Part shown: positions 53,060 to 63,900 of the stretch, in pieces
How the letters are laid out: each line of letters begins with the position of its first letter
Position numbering within the stretch: position 1 is the first letter of the stretch
Assembly (NCBI RefSeq): GCF_019649055.1
Contig: NW_026570383.1
Location: forward strand, 62,001 to 126,000
Origin: Paramacrobiotus metropolitanus
Taxonomy: Eukaryota; Tardigrada; Eutardigrada; Parachela; Macrobiotidae
Direction of reading: 5' to 3'
DNA: 64,000 bases
Made by a program: the position numbers and the translations under genes
Notes under the pieces: model-generated
Databases searched by the model: none
What the model was told of the DNA's origin: nothing
What the model saw: only the letters and a program-made list of their open reading frames with translations

Positions 53060-53745
53060 TTAAGGGATTTGGCCCGGTACATAGCATAAATTCGTGCACA
53101 TACACGGGAATATTCGCTTTCGCGCACTTCCAATCACTTTTTTGGGTTGCTTTTTGACAATGTGTAGACAAATGATCTGTATACATAAGCGTGAAATCCG
53201 TTTTCGCGCGCAACATCCGGTTGCGAAGTTATGAGGGTAACAAAATTCCAGAAAGTTTAAATGCATTCAGATGTACCAAAAGTCTCATTATCGACCGATC
53301 CCTTTCAAATTTTGCACGTAAATGCACATAACCATGAAGATCGTTCTTACACGGATCCAGACTTCCACGATTTTTTTCGAATTTTAAAATGAATTTTAAA
53401 ATTTTTGAAATTCATTTTAAAATTTGAAAATCATGCTAGAACAGTGGATCGGTGTAAGAACGATCTTCATGGTTATGCGCATTTACATGCAAAATTTGAA
53501 AGGGATCAGTCCATAATGAGACTTTTGGTACACCTGAATACATTTAAACTTTTTGGAATTTTCTAACAGCCATAACTCCCGAACCGGATGTTGCGCGCAA
53601 AAACGGATTTCACGCCTATGTATACAAATCTTTTGGCTACAAAATACCATAAAGCAATGCAAAAACGTGTTTGGTAGTGCGCGATAGCGAAAGTTCCCGT
53701 GTACGTACACGAATTTGGTGCTATGTACCGGGCCAAATCCCTTAA
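53060..53745. mobile_element. Foldback element, about 680 bp, flanked by TTAA
   Basis: Arms of about 330 bp start GGGATTTGGCCCGGTACATA and end with the inverted form at 53741. TTAA stands on both sides (53060-53063, 53742-53745). TTAA target duplication is typical of piggyBac-type elements, so this may be a non-autonomous relative; the arms do not prove it. The arms are diverged by a few percent or more. No transposase. Confidence 0.8.
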
Positions 53746-54019
53746 GATTGCCACGTTTTTCTGTTGTTTGCATTAATTTATACGCTAATTACCGAGATTT
53801 TCAACTATTTAGACTAGAGCGAGTGCGAGTATCGAGAGCGGTATCAGTAACCAAACCAACAGGCTGCCGACCAGTTGGTACCTCCCGAACGGACCTGGCC
53901 GAAACGGGAAGGGCACCGCCTGGCCTTGACCGCACAGCACGAGAACCAAACGTACAGGGCAAAAAAATCGTAATTGATAAAATGGCCTGATACCGTCCGG
54001 CCAGCGTAAGCGAGCATGC

Positions 54020-54215
54020 CGCTCCTAGATGCAGACGCCGGAAACATCAACAGTAGGGAATAACGAGATAAGACTGGCTGATTCACCACTCACCAGTCGG
54101 ACATGCTGCTAGCGCTGCGCGAGCGCAGTGAGTAAAATGAGAAATTGAGTACATACCAAAGCGTTCGTTCCTTATCTGCAGAATTCAGTGCCGTTTCATC
54201 CAGTCTCGCTCACGA
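54020..54215 (+). repeat. Module of the 4-kb repeat
   Basis: GCCGGAAACATCAACAGTAG, AGATAAGACTGGCTGATTCA and CACTCACCAG followed by CTTATCTGCAG...CAGTGCCGTTT match 3210-3340 and 8070-8220. Confidence 0.7.
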
Positions 54216-54240
54216 AAGCCGTGAACACTTTTCCTGAGCA

Positions 54241-54706
54241 TTATTATTATTATTATTCATCGTGGAGCAGGTAGCCCATTTCCGGCTAGGGTGACATTCT
54301 AGCAGGGATTTTAAACCTGGCCAAATAGCAAAATCGAGTGCAGATAGACAGAAAAGACCTCTTAAACAAAATTAACACGGTTCAAAGCTTGCTTAAAGGC
54401 ACCAATAGTACGGATAACGAACAGATCAGAAAAATTCGAATCAACAAAAAATGTCCACAATTTATTAAGTTTCCAAGCAAAGGTCGTCTCGCCAACTTTC
54501 TTCTTCGCTTCCGCCTTGATCAGGATGCGGTTTCTATTCCGAAGGTTGTACGGCTTGATACGGTCATCAAATTCCACCATCTCAGAGATGTACTGCGGCA
54601 CATGGAATTTTTCCGGATGTTTGATCTTGTACAACCATATCGCTTCCTTTTGTTTCCATCTCGTGAAAAGCGGTAGGATCCCATGTTGGTTCATGAACGA
54701 TCCCAT
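54241..54706 (-). pseudogene. LINE 3' end (CR1/I-like), C-terminal RT tail and TAA repeats
   Basis: The minus strand has a 114-codon frame including DRIKPYNLRNRNRILI, a TTFAWKLNKLWTFF stretch and AFKQALNRV. YNLRNR..., a K(L)WN-like position and a final FK are the usual closing part of CR1/RTE/I-type ORF2 proteins. Downstream on the minus strand lie about 100 bases and then a run of AAT/TAA repeats (54241-54257), a common 3' end of such elements. The 5' part is missing. The W of KLW is present, but the following residues are degenerate. Confidence 0.65.
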
Positions 54707-54719
54707 GTTGGTTCATGAA
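54677..54719. repeat. 22-bp tandem duplication
   Basis: GATCCCATGTTGGTTCATGA is present twice in direct tandem at the start of the LINE fragment. Confidence 0.85.
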
Positions 54720-54975
54720 TTACATTACTTAACTGTCTTAACTTTAAAGTTTTGAACTTCGTTTAGCACCAGTGTGCAAGGAAGAAGCAACGTGCATGTA
54801 ACGAATCCGTCTGTTCTGTTCTTTACGGATTATCATCATGTTCTGTTTCGGATGTCGGTGGATATATTATAATATTCTTATAACACTCTGTGGATTTCGC
54901 CGATATTTTGATTAGTATACTGCCATATTGCGGGAATGTGCTGCCAGGACGTTACAATAATTATGCTAGTCTGGT

Positions 54976-55022
54976 ACGAACTAAAAGTACAAGACAAATA
55001 CGAACTAAAAGTACAAGACAAA
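54976..55022. repeat. 24-bp tandem duplication
   Basis: TACGAACTAAAAGTACAAGA is present twice in tandem, within a diverged piece of the 4-kb repeat end (54860-55080). Confidence 0.8.
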
Positions 55023-55089
55023 TTATTGGATTACCATTCTGTCTGGCGCGTGGTGCATCCGTTAGTGTTGTAAAACTGCCTGTACATAC

Positions 55090-56520
55090 AATTGCTATTA
55101 AATTTTGATTGTGATTTATTAAACGTGCATGTTTGAACATGGGCAATATTCTACTGTGTTCGAGACTGAAAAAAAAACAGTTGCATACACACAGCTGGGC
55201 TAGATCCATCGTAAGAATTCTGAATTAAATTAGAAAAGAAGAAATTCTTTTGAAACAGAATTATGTAATAACTGTTATCTGGAACACTAATGCTGTAGTG
55301 AGTGTAAATAATGCTTGTGGTTACGATTTCGCATGCAAACTGAATTATGTATGTTTTTATGATTGTATTTATGTACTGTATTTATGTTGGTAGGATATCG
55401 CTACGAGGGATATCTATATATGCATTTGTGTGTACACAGCGAAACTATGTACTTTGTACGTATTTGTTAATTTTGATTTATTTTAATCCACTAAACTTAA
55501 CTGGCATCGAACGGAAGGTTTACTTTACTGAAAGATTAAAGAAAAATACCTACAGCATCTGACTATATGTGAAAATATAAGAAATTATTCATATTAATTT
55601 ACAAGAAATATCCATAAGTATTTCTACATTTTATTATTTTTAATAAATTATTTTTAATAATTATTTTTAATTTTTACAATTGTTTTTAAGAATTATTAAT
55701 TTGCCGATTTTGCTAATACGCACCGTCGCGCCGATAAAGGTAGTTGGCTAATTATTTTTTTACGGTGTACTGGTTAGCACTTTACAGCAGTGCCTCGGCC
55801 AGAAGACTCCGAAGTCAGGACAGAGTTTACTTCGACTTGTGTGTTACCGCAGTGCTAGGAAGGAATGTGAGATAGGGATTTCGGCAGCCTTTGATGCTCA
55901 GTCGGAAACCAAAGCCAGACGTTCGTCCACAATTGTAAAGCACAATACGTATTTCTTTAAATCTGGTGGCTGCTGACTAGTGGTATTCTGCATTACAAAC
56001 CATCCTGTCTGGGAAATGGAAACTGACAATAAACCGAACTTCATTGTTAAATTAACCAAATGTCGAAAGTTATTCCTTATGAGTTATGATGATCATCGAA
56101 CGCAGTAACAAAACTGGTTTTTCTTCGTAACTAATGAATTTTTGTATGCGCTGAACCACGCCAAAATCTGTATTTATAAAGTAGACACTGCAAAAATCAG
56201 GGCAAGTTTAACCAGGGTTTACATTTACTCTGCCAAAGGCAATTCGTTTTCGTAATATAAAAATAGTTAAAAATTAATGATAACAATGATTTTACTTAAC
56301 AGTACTATAATAATGATTTTTGATCAACAAGAATGATAATAATAATAAATTATAGCATTGTTTTCCAGTCTTGTTGCTGACCTTAACAAGCAAAGGCTCG
56401 TAGAAGCGAGCATGTTGCATAATGTCTGGTTTTGCTTTCGTAATGTCTGGTTTTCAACTCGTTTACAAAGCATTGCGTACCGTAATTCATGATTTCCACG
56501 AAATGTCTGGAAATTTTAGA
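55090..56520. other. No gene recognised
   Basis: Very AT-rich DNA with ATTTTTAATAA-type simple stretches near 55620-55690 and no ORF with recognisable features. Confidence 0.5.
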
Positions 56521-56559
56521 GAGGAATTCGCGACGGGAAGGAAAGTCAACGTCATGGAA

Positions 56560-57104
56560 TGTGGGCGGTCGGAAATGCCGTGACGTGTCGATGTGGGCTG
56601 GCACAGTCTCGATGTCTGCCACTGAATTGGGTGTGGCGCAATACGAACGCCTCCCGGCGTTTCCCATTGCGCAATTTCCTGCGCTCGGGGCGGGGACATC
56701 TCAGACTAGCGCAGGCAACAGGTACAACCAGCAGCTCGGCTAGCTAGCTGCCGTGCAAGTGAAAAGTCGAAATTGGCATGTCGTCATTCCTCGTTCAGTG
56801 TGTCTTCGTAGCTGTTATCAGTTTAACCTTCCAATTCTGGTGTGATATTCCGAGCGTTGTTTTGAATCTCTACTGTTTTCTATTGATTCAGATTGAAGTA
56901 ATTCAGGTAATTAGGAACGGTTAAATTTGTAGATTTTTCTCTGACAAATATTACAGCTACCGTACACTAATACCGATTTTTGCATTGAAGAGAACGGCTG
57001 AGCGATCCTAATCACGCGTCGAACGTTCCCAAGACACAGACATCCGTGAAATCGAAGACTTCCATCGTTTTGGACGTTTCCTCGAAGTATCCCTCCTACA
57101 GTCG
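56560..57104 (+). promoter_or_regulatory. Unit 4 promoter region and non-coding 5' exon
   Basis: ATTGGGT at 56626 and GCAACAGGTACAACCAGCAG (56704) correspond to the unit 1 block at 30160. A TCATTCCTCGTTCAG stretch (56780) resembles TTCATTTCTCGTCCA of unit 2 (46254). An exon is inferred at about 57034-57104 with donor GTCG|GTGAGT. Confidence 0.5.
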
Positions 57105-57534
57105 GTGAGTGTTTCGTTTTTCTGGGAAGATTTTTGTATTTTTTACAGTTCCTGATAGCTGATTCGTATCAGTTTGCTTAAATGCGTAAAGAAATTAGTA
57201 CGAACGTAATTTGCTTAAATATTGGTTTGCCGTTTGCGCTTTTTCCGTTGTGCCAAGATAATTTTCAGTATTTTCGTTTCTCCCGTCGATACTAGCGTTT
57301 GTTACCGTTTTATCCTTGCACAACCTTAATTTCTGTCATGCTCGGAGCTGTTTAGAAGATGTAATTAAGTTAGTTAGTCGTCAAGGGCAGGTTTTCTTTT
57401 CCCAGTTGGACTAGCCTTCACACGCGTCGATTTACTTAGAGAATCGGTTGTATGGTAGCAGGAAGGTTTCATTAATGATTCGTGGTACTATCGTATAAAA
57501 AAAGGAGAGTTTTTAATAGAAAATGTTCGTGTTT

Positions 57535-57620
57535 GTCTGGAAAACCGAAGAACTTCGGCGGCGTTAGGATGATGCAAGCGTGCTGTACGGTTGCTCGTGT
57601 CTGGCAGGGACGTAGTTGTA
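57535..57620 (+). promoter_or_regulatory. Conserved block in the 5' intron of unit 4
   Basis: CCGAAGAACTTCGG at 57544 is followed by CGGCG and ATGATGCAAGCGTGCTGTAC, close to the unit 1 block (31122 on) and the unit 2 block (47050 on). Confidence 0.5.
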
Positions 57621-58898
57621 ACGGTTGGCAACGAGTCGGGAAAACGGCGGGCTGTTTTGCGCACGTCGCGCTACGGGCGCGTGGCGTTGGCGTTGCGCAA
57701 ATGTTGGCAGCGCCACTAGTACGGAGTTAACAGTACGTAATTTACGATTAATAAGTAACGCGGGCATTGCACATTGCGTACGTAGTATTGCTTTAATAGT
57801 TGGTAGATGTATTGTACAGTACTGATGCAGTCAGGTTCAGCATACCATAAACATGCGCAATATGTAATCCGTGCTACAGATACTACTAATTTTAATAATA
57901 AATTACTCAGTTAGCGTTTTCATTCCCTGAATAATGCCTAATTTTAAAAATTACTTGATACCAATTTTTCTGATTAGAATTACTGCACATAATTGTGTGG
58001 CCTTTGTGGTGGTTTTATGTGCAGAGCTAGCTTTCACCGCAGTCAAAGTGAAAGCATTTACAACACATGGTACCAACAATTTTTTTGAAATGGTTGATTC
58101 TTGCGGCTCGCCGCAGTTATCTAGATATTATGGTAGACTGCCTGAATTTATGAATTGAGCAGCGTGCGATTTCGTTCTTACTTACGGTACTTATACTGTA
58201 TTACGAAAATAATAATCCTTAAGTTTCCGCATATATTCTTGCATGGTTTTTCTTGTTAGTTGGATAAGTACTAACTAGTTAATCAGCTGTCAGTGCAAAG
58301 TTATAAAAACGCTTACTTAATTTGTTACTTTTTGACGTGCTTATTCATTATAATTTTTATTTATTTGCTCAATAACTAAGTCTGATAATGAAATAATTGT
58401 AACTTAGCTACAACATTTTCTGATTTGATTTACATAGCGTTGGGATCGAGCACTTGTATCACATCTTCCCTAAAAAATCCATTTTCTTGTACTACAGCAA
58501 AAGCAGCGTACTGCCAAAAACCATATTTGCATCTGTTGAAATTTTTCGGCGGTTTTGATGCTTCTGATCTGATAAATCAGCGAAAAATATTACGTTAACA
58601 ATGATTTTTTGCTGTCTATGGCAGTGAGAAGAAGGCAGCAGAAGCCGTTTTGTTCCAAGCTGTATGGTATCCCCGTTTGAAAGGCAGCTTTTGAGAACAT
58701 GGCTTTTTATCATAAAATAGTAGTAACTACAAGCACTAAATTACAGTCGTGTGTACGTTCTGAAATTGAAATTGCAAACTGACGTTTGAACAATTAAATT
58801 CGTACTTATGGAACATGGCCACAGACAGATATTGGAATTCCAAAATGATATCTACGTCATACCGCATGCACCACGGAAGTGCTTGTGTTTGCAGGAAA

Positions 58899-60258
58899 AT
58901 GAACTTCCCGGCCTGTACAACGTTGTTGTGTGGCATCGTCATCCTGGTCGCCGTAGTGGGCCCCGTCGCAGCAGCAGGCGCCAGTGACGGCGTAATGACA
59001 CGGCTGACGCGTATCACCTTCACCGGTTCAGAGGCACCGCTTATGGACGGATTAGCAACAGTGATGGTGATCATCATTTTTGCTGGCTCACTCATTAACG
59101 TTGTCGATGTAAGTATTCAAAATTTATGTGTTAAACTCTTTATTTCAGCAGCAGCTTTTCAGTTTTTTTCCCGCCGGTTAAACTTATGGTGTATTGAAAT
59201 CGCTGCGAAATTACTTTGCGAAGGATAACATTGTTGTACATGATGAATTAAAATAATAGCAGTTAATAAATACATACAAAATTAATAAAATAGTACAATG
59301 TTTATTAAAGTGACCAATAAAGGCAGATATGTAATACGTATAAATAAAAAATTAAATTTGGACAACAAGTAGTAGTGACTACGCAAAGTAAAATTGACCG
59401 AAAAATAAAATTTCAACAACAGCAATTCTTTTGTACCATAAAATATATGTGTCATTGCTCTGATAACTGTGGGGATTAACGAATTTATTTACATATTTAC
59501 ATTTACGAACGCGAACATATTTACAGTAATAAAAGCGCATTGGTCTAATTCCTTAATCTAGGTACCTGCTGATCCAAATTGTGCTTTGTTTCAGTTCGTC
59601 AAGCGTTTCACGGTTGGCGCGCGGGTCTGGAAACCAGAAGGTACAATTGTTAATACCTTGCATCATGGCGATCCTTTTTTAATGTACAAACTGGTTTATG
59701 GGCACTCGGTATTAGAGTATTTGTGTTCTGCAGATCACGGACGCAGTGGTGTGGCCGTTCACTCCGGAGGAACTTGTGGACCAGGCGCAGAAGGCCCGGT
59801 CAACCATGGAGGGTCTCGCCAAGTCCTGGAGCCTCGACCACCCGCAACAAGATCACGTGCACCAGTTCATGTTGGTCGCAAAGACCTTTATCGAAGTGCA
59901 GGTGGCGATTGGATCGCAGTTCGCCGTGAAGCAGATTGCGGATCTGCGTGAACATTTGGCGGAAACGATTGGTGCAGGGTTCGACCGCGTTAATGACCAC
60001 CTGAAGCTCATCCATGGCCAGGCCGAACGGGCTGAAGCAGGGATGATTCGTCTGGAGGACAAAGTGGAGAGACTGGAGACCAGAATGACAGCTGTGGAAA
60101 CCGAAGCGAAAGAAACTCGCGTCGTGGTGGAGGAAATGCGCAACGCGATGGACGACATGAGCATCGAGATGTTAGCAGCGAGCTCCGGGATCAGTGACCT
60201 AAAAGCGATGTTCACTGTGCTTTCCGTACATACCGGTCTCAACATGTTTCTGGAATGA
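58899..60258 (+). CDS. Unit 4: small single-pass membrane protein with coiled coil (two coding exons)
   Basis: Exon 1 is 58899-59108 (70 codons, donor GAT|GTAAGT, phase 0), exon 2 is 59734-60258 (acceptor GTTCTGCAG), giving 244 residues. The ATG lies four bases after acceptor TGTTTGCAG. Residues 1-28 form a signal peptide (TTLLCGIVILVAVVGPVAAA), followed by about 24 outside residues and the membrane segment LATVMVIIIFAGSLINVV. Exon 2 has the family block ARSTMEGLAKSWSLDHP ... HQFMLVAKTFIEVQVAI, then heptads about residues 120-215 (MIRLEDKVERLETRMTAVE, EETRVVVEEMRNAM-like). The end is LNMFLE. Both frames are intact and join in phase. The function is not recognised; membrane-anchored oligomer formation is inferred from coiled coil. 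A possible 46-base cryptic exon at 59595 is not used here because it breaks the frame. Confidence 0.72.
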
Positions 60259-60379
60259 CCGCTTCTTACGCCCACTTATTTCTTTTGCTTACCTTGTTGA
60301 ATGTTGGGCTCACTTGTTTTTTTGTTGTTTAGCCCACTTTGTTGGACTTATTTGGAATTTGCACTTTTGGATTTTTAGT

Positions 60380-60398
60380 GGGCTACGTGCCCTTTTTT
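60380..60398 (+). other. 3'-UTR hairpin plus T-run, unit 4
   Basis: GGGC-TACGT-GCCC followed by TTTTTT, about 120 bases after the stop codon. It resembles the unit 1 element at 33191 in sequence and distance. Confidence 0.4.
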
Positions 60399-60938
60399 GT
60401 TTGTTGTAATTGCGCTCGAATCAGGTATAACTGATAAAATTTGAGCAATTTCCTGGATTGTTCACAAAAGATGAAGAAAAACACGGACTAGGAAGCGTTT
60501 TGTAAGCGAAGTGGTTGATATTTCATAAAATCTATGTAGTTCTACGACACTGTGTTCACAATCAAAAACAGTTAGAGCTTAGTAGCTTTATCGGAACTGG
60601 CTGAACTGAGAGAAGACGCATAGAAGATGGGCGTAAGCAAGATCAGTGTAATCTGCGATCTTCGTACGATGGCAAAAGAGAAAAAGAATTCGTTATAGCA
60701 GTTATTGTACGAATTTGTAGGAACATACAATTGTACGAAATTCTGTCTATGAAATACCGGTTCGCTCTGCATTTTTTGGTTTGTCAGCGGGCTACATGCC
60801 TTACAAGTACATGCCTAGTGTGATTGGCAATAACGATCCAGAAGTTCATATCCTTTTTAGCTCGCTAGATTTGATCGCTACCCTGCTTTTGCTTAATTAG
60901 GGAAGATTCATCATGCAGCATAGTAAATATGCAACACT

Positions 60939-63900
60939 CCCAGTGCCGGGTGGTGGTACGCGGCCGTCAACGACTTACGCCCAGTGCCGGGTGGTGGTAC
61001 GCGGCCGTTAACTACTTCCGCCCAGTGCCGGGTGGTGGTGCGCGGCCGTCAACGACTTCCGCCCAGTGCCGGGTGGTGGTACGCGGCCGTCAACGACTTC
61101 CGCCCAGTGCCGGGTGGTGGTACGAAGCCGTCAACGACTTCCGCCCAGTGCCGGGTGGTGGTACGCGGCCGTTAACTACTTCCGCCCAGTGCCGGGTGGT
61201 GGTACGCGGCCGTCAACGACTTCCGCCCAGTGCCGGGTGGTGGTACGCGGCCGTTAACTACTTCCGCCCAGTGCCGGGTGGTGGTACGCGGCCGTTAACT
61301 ACTTCCGCCCAGTGCCGGGTGGTGGTACGCGGCCGTCAACGACTTCCGCCCAGTGCCGGGTGGTGGTACGCGGCCGTCAACGACTTCCGCCCAGTGCCGG
61401 GTGGTGGTACGTGGCCGTCAACGACTTCCGCCCAGTGCCGGGTGGTGGTACGCGGCCGTCAACGACTTCCGCCCAGTGCCGGGTGGTGGTGCGCGGCCGT
61501 CAACGACTTCCGCCCAGTGCCGGGTGGTGGTACGCGGCCGTTAACGACTTCCGCCCAGTGCCGGGTGGTGGTACGCGGCCGTTAACGACTTCCGCCCAGT
61601 GCCGGGTGGTGGTACGCGGCCGTCAACGACTTCCGCCCAGTGCCGGGTGGTGGTACGCGGCCGTTAACGACTTCCGCCCAGTGCCGGGTGGTGGTACGCG
61701 GCCGTCAACGACTTCCGCCCAGTGCCGGGTGGTGGTACGCGGCCGTTAACGACTTCCGCCCAGTGCCGGGTGGTGGTACGCGGCCGTCAACGACTTCCGC
61801 CCAGTGCCGGGTGGTGGTACGCGGCCGTCAACGACTTCCGCCCAGTGCCGGGTGGTGGTACGCAACCGTTAACGACTTCCGCCCAGTGCCGGGTGGTGGT
61901 GCGCGGCCGTCAACGACTTCCGCCCAGTGCCGGGTGGTGGTACGCGGCCGTTAACGACTTCCGCCCAGTGCCGGGTGGTGGTACGCGGCCGTCAACGACT
62001 TCCGCCCAGTGCCGGGTGGTGGTACGCGGCCGTTAACGACTTTCGCCCAGTGCCGGGTGGTGGTACGCGGCCGTCAACGACTTCCGTCCAGTTCCGGGTG
62101 GTGGTGCGCGGCCGTCAACGACTTCCGCTTAGTGCCGGGTGGTGGTACGCGGCCGTCAACGACTTCAGCCCAGTGCCGGGTGGTGGTACGCAACCGTTAA
62201 CGACTTCCGCCCAGTGCCGGGTGGTGGTACGCGGCCGTCAACGACTTCCGCCCAGTGCCGGGTGGTGGTGCGCGGCCGTCAACGACTTCCGCCCAGTGCC
62301 GGGTGGTGGTACGCGGCCGTCAACGACTTCCGCCCAGTGCCGGGTGGTGGTACGCAACCGTTAACGACTTCCGCCCAGTGCCGGGTGGTGGTACGCGGCC
62401 GTCAACGACTTCCGCCCAGTGCCGGGTGGTGGTACGCGGCCGTCAACGACTTCCGCCCAGTGCCGGGTGGTGGTGCGCGGCCGTTAACTACTTCCGCCCA
62501 GTGCCGGGTGGTGGTACGCAACCGTTAACGACTTCCGCCCAGTGCCGGGTGGTGGTACGCGGCCGTCAACGACTTCCGCCCAGTGCCGGGTGGTGGTACG
62601 CAACCGTCAACGACTTCCGCCCAGTGCCGGGTGGTGGTGCGCGGCCGTCAACGACTTCCGCCCAGTGCCGGGTGGTGGTACGCGGCCGTCAACGACTTCC
62701 GCCCAGTGCCGGGTGGTGGTACGCGGCCGTCAACGACTTCCGCCCAGTGCCGGGTGGTGGTACGCGGCCGTCAACGACTTCCGCCCAGTGCCGGGTGGTG
62801 GTACGCGGCCGTCAACGACTTCCGCCCAGTGCCGGGTGGTGGTACGTGGCCGTCAACGACTTCCGCCCAGTGCCGGGTGGTGGTACGCAACCGTTAACGA
62901 CTTCCGCCCAGTGCCGGGTGGTGGTGCGCGGCCGTCAACGACTTCCGCCCAGTGCCGGGTGGTGGTACGCGGCCGTTAACGACTTCCGCCCAGTGCCGGG
63001 TGGTGGTACGCGGCCGTTAACGACTTCCGCCCAGTGCCGGGTGGTGGTACGCGGCCGTCAACGACTTCCGCCCAGTGCCGGGTGGTGGTACGCGGCCGTT
63101 AACGACTTCCGCCCAGTGCCGGGTGGTGGTACGCGGCCGTCAACGACTTCCGCCCAGTGCCGGGTGGTGGTACGCGGCCGTCAACGACTTCCGCCCAGTG
63201 CCGGGTGGTGGTACGCGGCCGTCAACGACTTCCGCCCAGTGCCGGGTGGTGGTACGCGGCCGTCAACGACTTCCGCCCAGTGCCGGGTGGTGGTACGCGG
63301 CCGTCAACGACTTCCGCCCAGTGCCGGGTGGTGGTACGCAACCGTTAACGACTTCCGCCCAGTGCCGGGTGGTGGTACGCGGCCGTCAACGACTTCCGCC
63401 CAGTGCCGGGTGGTGGTACGCGGCCGTCAACGACTTCCGCCCAGTGCCGGTGGTGGTACGCGGCCGTCAACGACTTCCGCCCAGTGCCGGGTGGTGGTAC
63501 GCGGCCGTCAACGACTTCCGCCCAGTGCCGGGTGGTGGTACGCGGCCGTTAACTACTTCCGCCCAGTGCCGGGTGGTGGTACGCAACCGTTAACGACTTC
63601 CGCCCAGTGCCGGGTGGTGGTACGCGGCCGTCAACGACTTCCGCCCAGTGCCGGGTGGTGGTACGCAACCGTTAACGACTTCCGCCCAGTGCCGGGTGGT
63701 GGTGCGCGGCCGTTAACTACTTCCGCCCAGTGCCGGGTGGTGGTACGCGGCCGTCAACGACTTCCGCCCAGTGCCGGGTGGTGGTACGCGGCCGTCAACG
63801 ACTTCCGCCCAGTGCCGGGTGGTGGTACGCGGCCGTCAACGACTTCCGCCCAGTGCCGTGTGGTGGTACGCGGCCGTCAACGACTTCCGCCCAGTGCCGG

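Noticed and set aside
54338-54676. Plus-strand ORF of 112 codons
   Set aside because: Antisense shadow of the LINE C-terminal frame on the minus strand, which carries the recognisable YNLRNRN motif.
57934-58158. 74-codon ORF with a hydrophobic start upstream of unit 4
   Set aside because: Lies in the 5' intron, has no counterpart in the other units and no conserved features.
59595-59640. Possible 46-base exon between the two coding exons of unit 4
   Set aside because: Good acceptor and GAAG|GTACAA donor, but 46 bases would shift the frame, and exons 1 and 2 already join in phase as in unit 1.
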